From positions 20,045 to 84,044 of the forward strand of contig JBMYRH010000021.1 in assembly GCA_049602155.1 (NCBI GenBank): a stretch of 64,000 nt of DNA. Direction: 5' to 3'. Shown here piece after piece: positions 54,140 through 63,772 of the stretch (the first letter of the stretch is position 1; every line of letters begins with the position of its first letter). The notes beneath the pieces were generated by a model, which did no database searches, had not been told where the DNA came from, and saw only the letters and a program-made list of their open reading frames with translations. Source of the stretch: JBMYRH01 sp049602155. GTDB taxonomy: Bacteria > Myxococcota_A > UBA9042 > PHBI01 > JBMYRH01. The translations under genes were made by a program, and so were the position numbers.

Positions 54140-57100
54140 ATGGGTGGAATAAACACGAATCTTACGATGGTTGCGCGGTACTTGGCCGTCCTCGTGATGA
54201 CTGTGGCACTTTTGGGTGCGTGTGACTCAGCTGGGACCACCCCGGCGGTTGGTGATGGTAATACCGAGGCCAACGCCGACGCGAATGGCTCCGAGACGCC
54301 GGATGAGAATGCCGCGGTCGAGTGTGCCGAAGGGCAACTCCTGGGCTGTGACGGTGCGACGTGCGCCGATGCAACGCGTCAGGGCGACGCCACCTGCGAC
54401 GACGTGTTCAACTGCGGCTCGCTCGACTACGACGGTGGTGATTGCCTCACCGAGGTTGGCTGTGGAGACGGTGAAGTTGAGGGCTGTACAACAGACTCTT
54501 GCATCGCCATCGACGCTATGGGCGACGGGACGTGTGACGAGGACGCCGACTGTGAGGTTCACGATTTTGACGGAGGCGACTGCGCGGCCGAGCCAGAGAC
54601 CTGTGGCGACGGTGAGTGCAGCGCGGTCGACGGTGAGACGGAGGACAGCTGCCCTGAAGACTGCATTGTCGAGGGATGTGCGGATGACGAGGTCGCGGGC
54701 TGTGAAGATGGCGTGTGCGTCCCGGCAGATTCTTTCGGCGACGGCAACTGTGACGAGGCGCTAAACTGCGAGGCGCTCCAGCTCGACGGGGGGGACTGTG
54801 CAACGACAGGAGCCTGTGGGGATGGCGTCTGCAGTGACAGCGAAGATGCGATGACGTGCCCCGAGGATTGCGAGGACACGGTAGGCTGCAAGGACGGTGA
54901 GGTGCTCGCCTGTGACGGCGTCACCTGCGTGGTCGCGACCTCCCTAGGCGACGGCGTCTGCGACGCAGCGCTCGATTGTGATTTGCTGGACGCCGACGGT
55001 GGTGACTGCGCTGCCGCGCCTGGCTGCGGTGATGGCCTGTGCGATGCCTTCGGCGGAGAGACCTTGGAGACGTGTCCGGCTGACTGTGCGTGTGCTGACG
55101 GTGACGTCGAAGTGTGCGCGGGCGGCAGCTGCGTGGGTGAGGACTGGATCGGTGACGGCATCTGCGACATCGAGCTTAGCTGCCTCGAGTTCGAGTACGA
55201 CGGTGGTGACTGTGAACTGGCTGAGTGCACAGACGTTGAGGTGCAGTCCTGCGACGGGCTGAGCTGCTTCCCTGCCGAGGCAGTGGGCGACGGCAACTGC
55301 GATGGCGGCCTCGCGTGTGACCAATACGACAATGATGGCGGAGACTGCGATCCCGTCGAGTGCGACGCGGGCTTGGTGCTCGGTTGCGATCAGCTCACCT
55401 GCTACGACGCAGGGATGATGGGTGATGGTGTCTGCGATGCTGAGCTGGACTGCGCCGAGACCGCCATGGACGGTGGCGATTGCGCCCCCGTCAGCGAGTG
55501 TGGCGACGGTGTGTGCTCACCTGATGAGACCTGCAACAGCTGCGCGGCAGATTGTGGTGCCTGCCTCGACGGCTCGACCTGCTGCCTAGGCAGCGACACG
55601 CCTGGTTGCGACGATGCCGACTGCGAAGCGGCCGTCTGCGCGCTTGATGATTTCTGCTGCATGACGTCCTTTGATAGCTTCTGTGTCGCTTGCGCTAAGG
55701 GTAACCCCGGGTACGGAGGCGTCGATTGCTCTGGCACTGCGACCGCTTGCGATTTCTGCCACACTTGCGGCGATGGCATCTGCGACGCGAATGCCGGTGA
55801 CACCTGCGACAACTGCCCTGAGGATTGCGATGTCTGTGTGTGCGCCGACGGTATGGTCAACGACTGTAACGGGGTGTGCATCTCAGAGACGAGCCTGGGC
55901 AACGGCTTCTGCGACACGGGCTTGGACTGTGATGAGTTCAGTTCAGATAACGGTGACTGCTTGGAGTGCCCCGAGGGCGAGATCGCGAGCTGCATCGGGA
56001 CTTGCATGGACGAGTCTCGACTTGGAGACGGTACGTGTGACGAGGACCTGCAGTGCCTGAAGTGGAATTTCGACGAGGGCGACTGCGAGGCGCTGTGTTC
56101 TGCTGCACAGGTCGTCAACTGTGAGAACGGCTGTACGACCGCCACCTGGCCCGGCGATGGCATCTGCGACTCTGTGTTGAACTGCGAAGAGTGGAACTAC
56201 GACGAGGGCGATTGCCCCATCCCGTGCGAAGAGGGCTTCCAGTTCGACTGTGACGGTGTTTGCCAGGACAGCTCGCTCTTCGGCGATGGGAACTGTGACT
56301 CTTTCTTCCAGTGCATTGGCCAAGAGTGGGACGGTGGTGACTGCCCCGTGGTGTGTCAAGAAGGGTACATCGTGAACTGCAACGATGGGTGCACCTCGGC
56401 CACGTGGCCAGGGGACGGCATCTGCGACTCAGCGCTCAACTGTGAGGCCTTTGGCTGGGACGAGGGCGACTGCCCGATCCCTTGCCCGGAGGGACAGGTT
56501 TGGGACTGTGAAGAGAACTGCGTGGACGAGGCTTGGCTCGCCGATGGGACGTGCCAGCCTGAGTTGGCCTGTCAGGCGACGGGCTGGGACGGCATGGACT
56601 GCGAGCCGGTTTGCCCCGACGGGCAAGTCGTCAACTGCGTGCTGGGTTGCACGTCGGCCACCTGGCCCGGCGACAACATCTGCGACACGGTCCTTAACTG
56701 CGCAGAGTGGAACTACGATGAGGGCGATTGTACGCCACCTGTGTGCGGCGACGCTGCTTGCACGGCGGATGAGACGTTCGAGTCCTGCCCGGAAGACTGT
56801 GAGGCGCCTCCTGAGTGCGGAAATGCGACCTGTGAGGCTGGAGAGGACATGACCTGTCCAGAGGACTGCGTGCCGGTCTGCGGTGATGGCACCTGCGACG
56901 CCGAGGTCGAGGACTACATGAACTGTATCGAAGACTGCGAGGCTCCGTTTGTGTGTGGCGATGACCTCTGTGAAGAGGGTGAGACCGAGGAGAGCTGCCC
57001 AGACGATTGCTTGGTCATGGAGCCATGTGCAGACGTTGAGTTTGCTTACGTCAACGCCGAGGCGACCAGCGTGCTCGTTTCCGGTGACTTCAACGGTTGG

Positions 57101-58249
57101 GCGACTGGCGAGTCCGCGACCGCAATGGTGAACGATGGAGAGGGCAACTGGTCGGCGACGATCAAGCTGACCGCCGGTGTGCACCAGTACAAGTTCATCG
57201 TGGATGATGCGTGGATGCAGGACCCTGTGAATGACATGAGCGCTGATGATGGGATGGAGGGCTTGAACAGCCTCCTCTATGTCTCGTGTGGCGACCAGAT
57301 CGATGTGGCGGGCCTTTGGGAGTCCAACGGTGGCTTCACCTTGGACATCTCGAATGCCACCTTTATCCAGGACAACCTCGGAGGGGCAGAGCCGTTCGTC
57401 CACGAAGTCGCGCTCTACGACAATGCGATGAATGCCGCGATCGTGAAGTCTGGCTGGGATGGCAGCTATGAGGTCATCGTCTGGACGGATATCGATGCTG
57501 ACGGTGCTTGGTGGTACTGCCAATCCGTCCTTGGCCAAGAGAGCGTCTTGGCCGCCTACACAGCCGAGGGCAACGCGGACGCGACGGACCCGTCAGCCGG
57601 TGGCTGTGGTGAGCTCGGCTTCGCTTGGAACAAAATGCTCCCTCTGCCCGGGTGCAACCCGGCGACCGAGTGCGGTGCTGAGATGGCGTGCGGCACGATG
57701 GCGGATGGATGTGGCGGCACGCTTGAGTGTGGCACCTGTGGTGATGGGGAGACCTGTAGCGAGGGGATGTGCGTGGCTGACTGCGTGCCCGCGACCGAGT
57801 GCGGCGCTGAGATGGCGTGCGGCATGATGGACGACGGGTGCGGTGGCATGCTCGAGTGCGGCACTTGCGGTGACGGTGAGACCTGTAACGCGGGTGTGTG
57901 CGAAGCAGATACCCCGGAGCCGCTGTGTGACGCGACGTTCGCGGAGTGCACTGAATCAGACTTCGACGCGGGTGACATGACCGCCCAAGACGGGCCCGTG
58001 TCCGTTGCGATGACCGCCTTTGGCCCTTACTCGCCGAAGTGCCTTCGCGTCCAAGTCGGTCAGACAGTGACCATCCAAGCGACGGAGAGCCATCCGTTTG
58101 AGAAAGTCTGCGCGGAGGACGGCGTGATGGACGAGCAAGATGGCTCGGAGAGCACCGTCGAGTTCACCTTCACTACGCCTGGTTATTACAACTACCGCTG
58201 CCTCAAGCACCCCGGCAGCATGATGGGTAACATCCAGGTCGTACCCTAG
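54140..58249 (+). CDS. Giant lipoprotein: 14 LNR-like repeats, CBM48 and cupredoxin domains
   Basis: A 1369-aa lipoprotein (GGAGGGG before the ATG; lipobox ALLGAC, Cys28). Fourteen repeats of the Lin12/Notch type, as in CVPADSFGDGNCDEALNC followed by LQLDGGDC, run over about residues 70-860. They alternate with nine CGDGxCxxxExxxxCPxDC units. A CBM48-type glycogen-binding domain (about 960-1045; VLVSGDFNGWATG, GVHQYKFIVDD) follows, then a linker with two nearly identical blocks CNPATECGAEMACG-like. A cupredoxin ends the protein (about 1265-1369): the His of ESHPFEKVC and YRCLKHPGSMMG supply the His, Cys, His, Met of a type-1 copper site. LNRs are calcium-binding. Probably a surface protein for copper, electrons or glucan binding. 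Confidence 0.85.
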   Translation: MGGINTNLTMVARYLAVLVMTVALLGACDSAGTTPAVGDGNTEANADANGSETPDENAAVECAEGQLLGCDGATCADATRQGDATCDDVFNCGSLDYDGGDCLTEVGCGDGEVEGCTTDSCIAIDAMGDGTCDEDADCEVHDFDGGDCAAEPETCGDGECSAVDGETEDSCPEDCIVEGCADDEVAGCEDGVCVPADSFGDGNCDEALNCEALQLDGGDCATTGACGDGVCSDSEDAMTCPEDCEDTVGCKDGEVLACDGVTCVVATSLGDGVCDAALDCDLLDADGGDCAAAPGCGDGLCDAFGGETLETCPADCACADGDVEVCAGGSCVGEDWIGDGICDIELSCLEFEYDGGDCELAECTDVEVQSCDGLSCFPAEAVGDGNCDGGLACDQYDNDGGDCDPVECDAGLVLGCDQLTCYDAGMMGDGVCDAELDCAETAMDGGDCAPVSECGDGVCSPDETCNSCAADCGACLDGSTCCLGSDTPGCDDADCEAAVCALDDFCCMTSFDSFCVACAKGNPGYGGVDCSGTATACDFCHTCGDGICDANAGDTCDNCPEDCDVCVCADGMVNDCNGVCISETSLGNGFCDTGLDCDEFSSDNGDCLECPEGEIASCIGTCMDESRLGDGTCDEDLQCLKWNFDEGDCEALCSAAQVVNCENGCTTATWPGDGICDSVLNCEEWNYDEGDCPIPCEEGFQFDCDGVCQDSSLFGDGNCDSFFQCIGQEWDGGDCPVVCQEGYIVNCNDGCTSATWPGDGICDSALNCEAFGWDEGDCPIPCPEGQVWDCEENCVDEAWLADGTCQPELACQATGWDGMDCEPVCPDGQVVNCVLGCTSATWPGDNICDTVLNCAEWNYDEGDCTPPVCGDAACTADETFESCPEDCEAPPECGNATCEAGEDMTCPEDCVPVCGDGTCDAEVEDYMNCIEDCEAPFVCGDDLCEEGETEESCPDDCLVMEPCADVEFAYVNAEATSVLVSGDFNGWATGESATAMVNDGEGNWSATIKLTAGVHQYKFIVDDAWMQDPVNDMSADDGMEGLNSLLYVSCGDQIDVAGLWESNGGFTLDISNATFIQDNLGGAEPFVHEVALYDNAMNAAIVKSGWDGSYEVIVWTDIDADGAWWYCQSVLGQESVLAAYTAEGNADATDPSAGGCGELGFAWNKMLPLPGCNPATECGAEMACGTMADGCGGTLECGTCGDGETCSEGMCVADCVPATECGAEMACGMMDDGCGGMLECGTCGDGETCNAGVCEADTPEPLCDATFAECTESDFDAGDMTAQDGPVSVAMTAFGPYSPKCLRVQVGQTVTIQATESHPFEKVCAEDGVMDEQDGSESTVEFTFTTPGYYNYRCLKHPGSMMGNIQVVP

Positions 58250-58310
58250 CGGAGCGATCAGCACGCGGATGAGCCTGCTCGGATGCCAGCGAAGCCTGCA
58301 ACGGGTAGCC

Positions 58311-59543
58311 ATGCGTTGTATACAGCCTCACATGCTTGTCATGTGGGGCTGTGTCGTGGCGTGTGTCGCTTCTGCATGCGCTTCTGAGGTGGGGGGCGAG
58401 GCGTCTCCGCCGGTGGCTAAGTCAGAGTGCGTCATCGCCTCCGTGCACTCTGATTATGTGTCGACGTCCATCTCGTTGCTCCGTGACGATGGCACGCTCT
58501 GCGCCGATCGCTTCGTAGACTCGGGGAGCGTGGGGCTGGATGTCGTCGCGGCGCTCTCGGGTGATGTCACTTTGCCGTCGACCGCAGAGGGGACCGGGCG
58601 CCTCGTGCTGGTGGACCGTTACCCGCACGCGGTGCTGACTTTTGTGAACCCGGATGCGCCACAAGAGGTTGAGCAGCTCTCTGTGGCGACAGGCTTCCCA
58701 TCGAACCCACAGGATGTCGCATTCTTGGGTGACGGCCGCGCCTATGTGGCGCGCCACGCTTCCAACGGAGCGGCCGGGGGCCAAGACGCACAAGATGCAG
58801 GCGGTGATCTCTTGATCCTCGATATGGAGGAGCTGGTCATCACTGGACGAATCCCCCTGAGCGCTGAGGATGGCTTCGATCCGATGCCTTCCCGGATGAT
58901 CCAGCTGAGGGAGCACGTGTGGGTGGCCCTGAGTCACCTCTCGCGGGATTTCAGCCGGGCTGGCCCTGGGCGGCTCATCGGTGTCGATCCGGCCCGTGAT
59001 GTTGTCACGACAGTGATCACCCTCGACGGCCTAGAGAACTGTGGCTCCATTGAGCCGGACCTCGACGGGCAGGGCGTCTGGGTGGCTTGTAGTGGCCTCT
59101 TTGCCTCAGGCGAACAGGGACAGATTGCGGCCTCTGCGTTGGTGTACCTCAGTGAAGATGGAGGCACGCTGGTCGAGCAATGGAGGACACCGACCACAGA
59201 GATGTTGGAGAGCCCTGTCGCATTCTCGGTGGCGTCCGTAGGCCCTCAACGCGCTGTGTTCACGGTCTTCGGCTCGATTGACGCCCAGACGCCTGACCGA
59301 CTTTTGTGGGCCGACGCAGACGCGGAGACAGTCAACGAGCTTGGGATAGAGGGCAGCGCCTTCGAATTAGGGGGGGTGCTCTACGAGCAAGGCACAGGGG
59401 TGCTGTTGCTGGCAGACGCGAACCCAGCAGAACCTTTGATTCGGCGGTTCGAGGTCGGTCAAGGGCAGCTGTCAGAGCTCGCGCCCGTCGCTGGCAGCCC
59501 TTCGACGGGGCTACCGCCACGTCGTCTTCAGCGCTTCCGCTAG
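58311..59543 (+). CDS. Beta-propeller-like lipoprotein
   Basis: A 410-aa protein from the ATG at 58311 (MRCIQPHMLVMWGCVVACVASACAS). The signal peptide ends near Cys24 or Cys26, in a lipobox-like stretch (VASAC). The mature chain is beta-rich, with repeated GRLVLVDRYPHAVLTFV, DLLILDMEELVITGRI and GRLIGVDPARDVVTTVITL strands, as in quinoprotein or NHL/YVTN propellers. No catalytic motif. Function unknown. It follows the LNR protein with a 61-bp gap. Confidence 0.68.
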   Translation: MRCIQPHMLVMWGCVVACVASACASEVGGEASPPVAKSECVIASVHSDYVSTSISLLRDDGTLCADRFVDSGSVGLDVVAALSGDVTLPSTAEGTGRLVLVDRYPHAVLTFVNPDAPQEVEQLSVATGFPSNPQDVAFLGDGRAYVARHASNGAAGGQDAQDAGGDLLILDMEELVITGRIPLSAEDGFDPMPSRMIQLREHVWVALSHLSRDFSRAGPGRLIGVDPARDVVTTVITLDGLENCGSIEPDLDGQGVWVACSGLFASGEQGQIAASALVYLSEDGGTLVEQWRTPTTEMLESPVAFSVASVGPQRAVFTVFGSIDAQTPDRLLWADADAETVNELGIEGSAFELGGVLYEQGTGVLLLADANPAEPLIRRFEVGQGQLSELAPVAGSPSTGLPPRRLQRFR

Positions 59544-59572
59544 CGTTATCGCGGAGCGCAGGCAACGCAACC

Positions 59573-61291
59573 TCAGTCGCAGAGAGCTGGTCCTACAGGG
59601 CTGTCGTCGCATGGGGCCGCGTCGACACATCCGCTCGCTTGCCAACTAGGGATCCCCGGCGCATTGCCGTCTTGGCCATCAAAGGCCGCGTCATCGACCA
59701 TTGAGCAGCTGACGACCAGCGCGTCTGGTTTTGGTTCGCCGGTGTCAGTGAGGTTCAGGACGTTCGCCTCGCTGTTCTGGACGGACACCGTGTGTGAGAC
59801 ATCGAGGAGTCCGTCATCGGACCAAGAGTAGGCGTCTCCAAAGCGCAGGCCGACCCGGTTGTTGGTGATGAGCGCGTTGCGCACGATCACCTCGGGGTCT
59901 CCGTAACCTGCTTCGATTCCCTGGTCGCAGCCCTGAATGACAGCGTCGGTCACTGTGAGCGTTCGGCCACCGGAGGCCGCGATGCCCTCGTGTCGAAACC
60001 CAGTAATCCAAGCTCGCGTCACGCTGAGCTCGGCGTCGTTATGATCGATGGCGTCGTCTTCTCCGTGTGAAAAGACGACATCCGTTAAGCTAGAGCCGAG
60101 GACCACGTCGTCGACCTTCAGGGCGCCCACCACGTAGAGGCCGTCATTGTCGTCGTCGGTGGCCTCATCGTCAGCATCAGGGATCTCAAGGACGTGAAGC
60201 TGAGACGCGTTCAGGCTCGATTGGACAAGCTCTCCGCCCGTGTCACACCGACTGATCAGGAAGTCGGTCACGGTGACCGTCGATTTATAGCCCCCGAGCG
60301 CCTTGCCTGGGCTGTCCAGGATGCCGCCACCGGTCAGGGTCATGGACGCCAAGCTGGCCTTAACCACAGGCTGCGAGTTGGAGTGACCAAATGACTCTGA
60401 GGGATCACCGCCACCTCCGACAAACCAGGCCTTGTCAAGCGAGGCGCTCCCCCCCGGGGTGACCACGAGCCCACCCCACGCAGCTTCGGACGCGCGCGTG
60501 AAGAGCGCCGGCCCTGTGACACTTAGCGCGCCAGCGATCTCCAAGCGCGCGTTCGCCTCTAAGAGGATGCGTGTCCCTGGGGTGACCATGAGCTGGGAGC
60601 CCTCGGGCACAGTCACGACACCATCGAGTCGGATGTCTGCCTCTGCGTCCCACACGAGGTCCGTGTCGCCGAGGAGGCCAGTGAGCTGGCGCTCAGGTCG
60701 GACCGTGACCGTCACACTGACGGGTTGGGCGCTGCCATTTCCCTGCGCGATCAGGACGTCGTCCTCCTCTGTGAACGTCGTGGTCAGGCTGCCTCTCCCT
60801 CGGTGCACCATCAGCTCGTGGTTGACACCGTTCATGCTGAGTGACACCGGGCCTGACCAATCGGCAGAGGCCTTCACGACGACGGGGACAGGGCTCCCGA
60901 GAGGGGGATCGACCGGTACGGCAAGGAAGACTGATGAGGACTCTGGGAGAGGTGTGGCATCTTCTGGAGCAGCGAGCGCTGAGTCCGATGCGTCTCCACT
61001 CTCCGTCACGTCGTCAGGTGCGGGCCAGGGGGCTTCGGCATCGGGGAGCGGGGGCGCGACATCGGTCATCGTTGGGCCGGAGGCGTCTCTGGGGGGGGCC
61101 CCGCTCGTGTCTGTCGTGACGACAGGGGTGGTGACGTCATCCGTGGTTGCTTCACCCTCTGCGTCAGCTTCCAGGCGAGACTCCGAGGGGGTGGCCCCAA
61201 GGATGCCCGAACCTTCCGGTGTCTCCACAGGTAAGGATTTGAGGCAGCCAGTGAGCAGCATGATGCTGCCCAAGGTGAGCGCTCGTCTCAC
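59573..61291 (-). CDS. Parallel beta-helix lipoprotein
   Basis: A 572-aa lipoprotein with lipobox MLLTGC (Cys16). After an Asp/Thr/Pro-rich stalk (about 30-120) and a short Ig-like segment there is a right-handed parallel beta-helix, seen from TVPEGSQLMVTPGTRILLEANARLEIAG to FGDAYSWSD. The repeated pattern xGxLxVxG and the rungs WITGFRHEGIAASGGRTLTVT, AVIQGCDQGIEAGYG and ALITNNRVGLRFGD match PbH1-type repeats. The start codon overlaps the CotH stop by 4 bp, so they are one operon. Such helices bind or cleave polysaccharides; activity not shown. Confidence 0.8.
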   Translation of the reverse strand: MRRALTLGSIMLLTGCLKSLPVETPEGSGILGATPSESRLEADAEGEATTDDVTTPVVTTDTSGAPPRDASGPTMTDVAPPLPDAEAPWPAPDDVTESGDASDSALAAPEDATPLPESSSVFLAVPVDPPLGSPVPVVVKASADWSGPVSLSMNGVNHELMVHRGRGSLTTTFTEEDDVLIAQGNGSAQPVSVTVTVRPERQLTGLLGDTDLVWDAEADIRLDGVVTVPEGSQLMVTPGTRILLEANARLEIAGALSVTGPALFTRASEAAWGGLVVTPGGSASLDKAWFVGGGGDPSESFGHSNSQPVVKASLASMTLTGGGILDSPGKALGGYKSTVTVTDFLISRCDTGGELVQSSLNASQLHVLEIPDADDEATDDDNDGLYVVGALKVDDVVLGSSLTDVVFSHGEDDAIDHNDAELSVTRAWITGFRHEGIAASGGRTLTVTDAVIQGCDQGIEAGYGDPEVIVRNALITNNRVGLRFGDAYSWSDDGLLDVSHTVSVQNSEANVLNLTDTGEPKPDALVVSCSMVDDAAFDGQDGNAPGIPSWQASGCVDAAPCDDSPVGPALCD

Positions 61292-63504
61292 TGTGCGTCT
61301 CGGTACGCCTCGATCTTGTTGAGCAGGGTCGTCGATCGCTGAGAGAGGCCCGAGAGGAAGGCCTGCATCTGAGCGTCGATATCAGCCTTCGCACCGGCGC
61401 AGGTGCCTGCCTGTGGGTTCGCGTTGATGATCTCGACCATCGCGCCACAGACACTCTCCTCTTCGAGATGTGCGAAGAGGTCATCTCGCACCATGAACAC
61501 AGTCGAGACCATTGTCTCGTAGGGCATCACGTCTAGGATGAGGGCTTCAAGGTGATTGACGAAGCGGTCATAGAGAGGAGGTGAGGAAAGGAGCGCGTGC
61601 TCCAGGTTGCCTTCTGCGCAGTAGTAGATCCCGTACGGGTCGTAGAGCGCGTTAACGCCGCCATGGTGGCAGTTGCTCAACAGGTCATCGGCGTCCCACC
61701 CGCTCGGGCGATAAAAGAGGCCGCCGTTCTCCATCGAGGCATAGAGGTAGACCTCGTCCACGTAGTCGCCGTTGCGCACGTAGGTGTGGAAGGCGAGCCA
61801 CTGAAGGAACATCTCAAGGTCGATGTGCTCCGCGAGGGTGCTCTCAAGGTCGGCAGGGTCCGTTGTCCAGACCAGATCGACCATTGACTCATACTGCTGG
61901 CGGGCCGCCTCAGCCTCGACCGGATCGCTGGGCCACTTCATGTCGGCTTGAGCGCCCTCTGCCTCGTTACGTCGCCGCAGGACGGACTCGATGCTCACGT
62001 GGCGTCTGCGGATCGTCTCGGTGGGGTTCTCGAGGAGGAGGTAGACGCCGCGATCTTGCCCGTTAATCGTCAACCGAACATAGCGCTGGCGAGGCAGGAA
62101 GAGGCCCTTGGATTGCAGCAAATGGTTGGCCAAGTACTGCTGGAAGTAACGATCGTCGAGGCACATCGACACGAGCAGGAATTCGTCATCGGCCCCCCCG
62201 GGAACAATGCGCCGAGGCTCGCCTCCGTCGAGGTTGATTGTGATCGATTTCCGCTGACAGTTCAGGGAGCTGTTGCCGCGGAAGTGGCCGATTGCGGATT
62301 GCGGTAGGCCCGGTCCGATAGCCACGTTCACCGCCCAGTCGTTCTTGGACTTGTTGGTCTCATGCCACTGAAAGTCGGCGAAGGCTTCGTCGGACATATA
62401 GAACGCGATCGTGTCTCCGAAGGGGTAGGCGTCGATAGCGGCCGCTGCGCCACTGCAAGGGACCCACGCCATGGACTCCATCGGCTCGGGGGCCTCAAGG
62501 AGCGCGGTCGCCCCGCCGACGCTCAGGACAAACGCTTCACCATCGTCCATGTTTGCACACACGCCGACGCGGACGAGGCGCTCGCGGCGCGCCAAGATGC
62601 TCTCCGCGGTGGGCTCATTCTCAGGATCATCGCCGATGACGACAAGGTCACGGTGGATGGCCCCGAACGGTCCCTCTACGTCACGGAGGACGTCTGCGAG
62701 GGTGTCCATTGGGACGACCTCGCCCTGCTGGGCTTCCGTGCTGTTGAGGCGCGCGAGGAGGTGAGTGCGCCGGTCCGTGAACTCAGACATCCAGCCCGTG
62801 CCGCTCCAGATCGCGATGCGCTCGTCTGCCGGTAAAGCCTCAATCAGCGCTACCGCGCGCTGCGTTCTGGCGATGTAGTCCCAGGGATCCGTGGTGCCCT
62901 CTAGCGCAATCAGGGTGAGCCCGGAGACGCTCTCAAGCTCAGCGACTGTCGCGGGGTAGACCGCGCCGCTTGCATCCCGGATCTCGATGGTCTCGGTCAG
63001 CTCTGTCCGCTCCACGTACACCTGCATCCCTCGGCCGGGCCAAGGCGAGATACGCCGCACCACTGGCGGGGGAGGCGCCGGGGCTTCGACGATGTCCTCC
63101 TCAGGACCGCTCTGTGACTCCTCGCTGTCTCCCTCGTTGGTGTCATCCGCGGCATTGGCCGTATCGACGATGTCGCTGACCGCGGCGTCGTCTGCGTCGG
63201 TGGGGGGCGGCGTCGCCGTGTCTGCAGCGTCCTCCTCGATAGGCTCATCTGGCGCATCCAGCTCGGGCGCATCGCTGACTGAGGTCGTGTCGGTGGTGAG
63301 ACCGATCTCGTCAGCCCCTGGCCCAGGGCTGACGTCTCCGGCGGCGGCCGGCGCGTCGGCTGCCCCGTCGCCCGAAAGCCCAGCGTCACCGCAGGCTGTG
63401 GCGGTGATGGCGACAAGGAGCCACACAGCTAGAGCGCGATAACGGCGGGCTCGATCCGTAAGTTGTGTTTGGACAGAGATTGTTTTCGGCTTGCTGTACC
63501 CCAT
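61288..63504 (-). CDS. CotH-family kinase-like lipoprotein
   Basis: A 738-aa lipoprotein (signal peptide ending in ATAC, Cys38) with a long Asp/Ala/Thr stalk (about 45-150). The C-terminal region is the CotH atypical kinase domain: GHFRGNSSLNC, then KSITINLDGG, NGQDRGVYLLLENPTE and the metal motif GWDADDLL. In Bacillus CotH phosphorylates spore-coat proteins; in fungi and many bacteria the family sits on the surface. Members in high-GC Gram-negatives often pair with beta-helix or lamin-tail proteins, as here with the downstream gene. The phosphorylated target is unknown. No clear ribosome-binding site was seen. Confidence 0.87.
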   Translation of the reverse strand: MGYSKPKTISVQTQLTDRARRYRALAVWLLVAITATACGDAGLSGDGAADAPAAAGDVSPGPGADEIGLTTDTTSVSDAPELDAPDEPIEEDAADTATPPPTDADDAAVSDIVDTANAADDTNEGDSEESQSGPEEDIVEAPAPPPPVVRRISPWPGRGMQVYVERTELTETIEIRDASGAVYPATVAELESVSGLTLIALEGTTDPWDYIARTQRAVALIEALPADERIAIWSGTGWMSEFTDRRTHLLARLNSTEAQQGEVVPMDTLADVLRDVEGPFGAIHRDLVVIGDDPENEPTAESILARRERLVRVGVCANMDDGEAFVLSVGGATALLEAPEPMESMAWVPCSGAAAAIDAYPFGDTIAFYMSDEAFADFQWHETNKSKNDWAVNVAIGPGLPQSAIGHFRGNSSLNCQRKSITINLDGGEPRRIVPGGADDEFLLVSMCLDDRYFQQYLANHLLQSKGLFLPRQRYVRLTINGQDRGVYLLLENPTETIRRRHVSIESVLRRRNEAEGAQADMKWPSDPVEAEAARQQYESMVDLVWTTDPADLESTLAEHIDLEMFLQWLAFHTYVRNGDYVDEVYLYASMENGGLFYRPSGWDADDLLSNCHHGGVNALYDPYGIYYCAEGNLEHALLSSPPLYDRFVNHLEALILDVMPYETMVSTVFMVRDDLFAHLEEESVCGAMVEIINANPQAGTCAGAKADIDAQMQAFLSGLSQRSTTLLNKIEAYRDAQ

Positions 63505-63772
63505 ACCTCCTAGGATCTTACCCCGACCTAGGTGATGTCAAGCGGGACGCACTTGAATCAGCACTAAACTGGCTTTGCAGCGCGTGCATTGGGGCGGCTC
63601 GAGAGATGCACGAACGTCCAGCGTGCACTTGCGTGATGAGTTCGGCCAGCCCGTAACGTCCACGGGTGTGTTTGGTTTGCTGATTGATATCGACGTGTTG
63701 GCCAAGCGCTCTTCGCAGATGCTCTCGTCGGGTCGCAGTCCGCTTCGCCATCGACTATGATGGAGGCCACAT

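Noticed and set aside
63575..63760. Small open frame upstream of the Ala/Pro-rich gene
   Set aside because: No ribosome-binding site or recognisable domain; the downstream ATG at 63773 has an ideal GGAGG.
63758..63763. TATGAT as -10 element for the gene at 63773
   Set aside because: It would place the transcription start past the ribosome-binding site of that gene.
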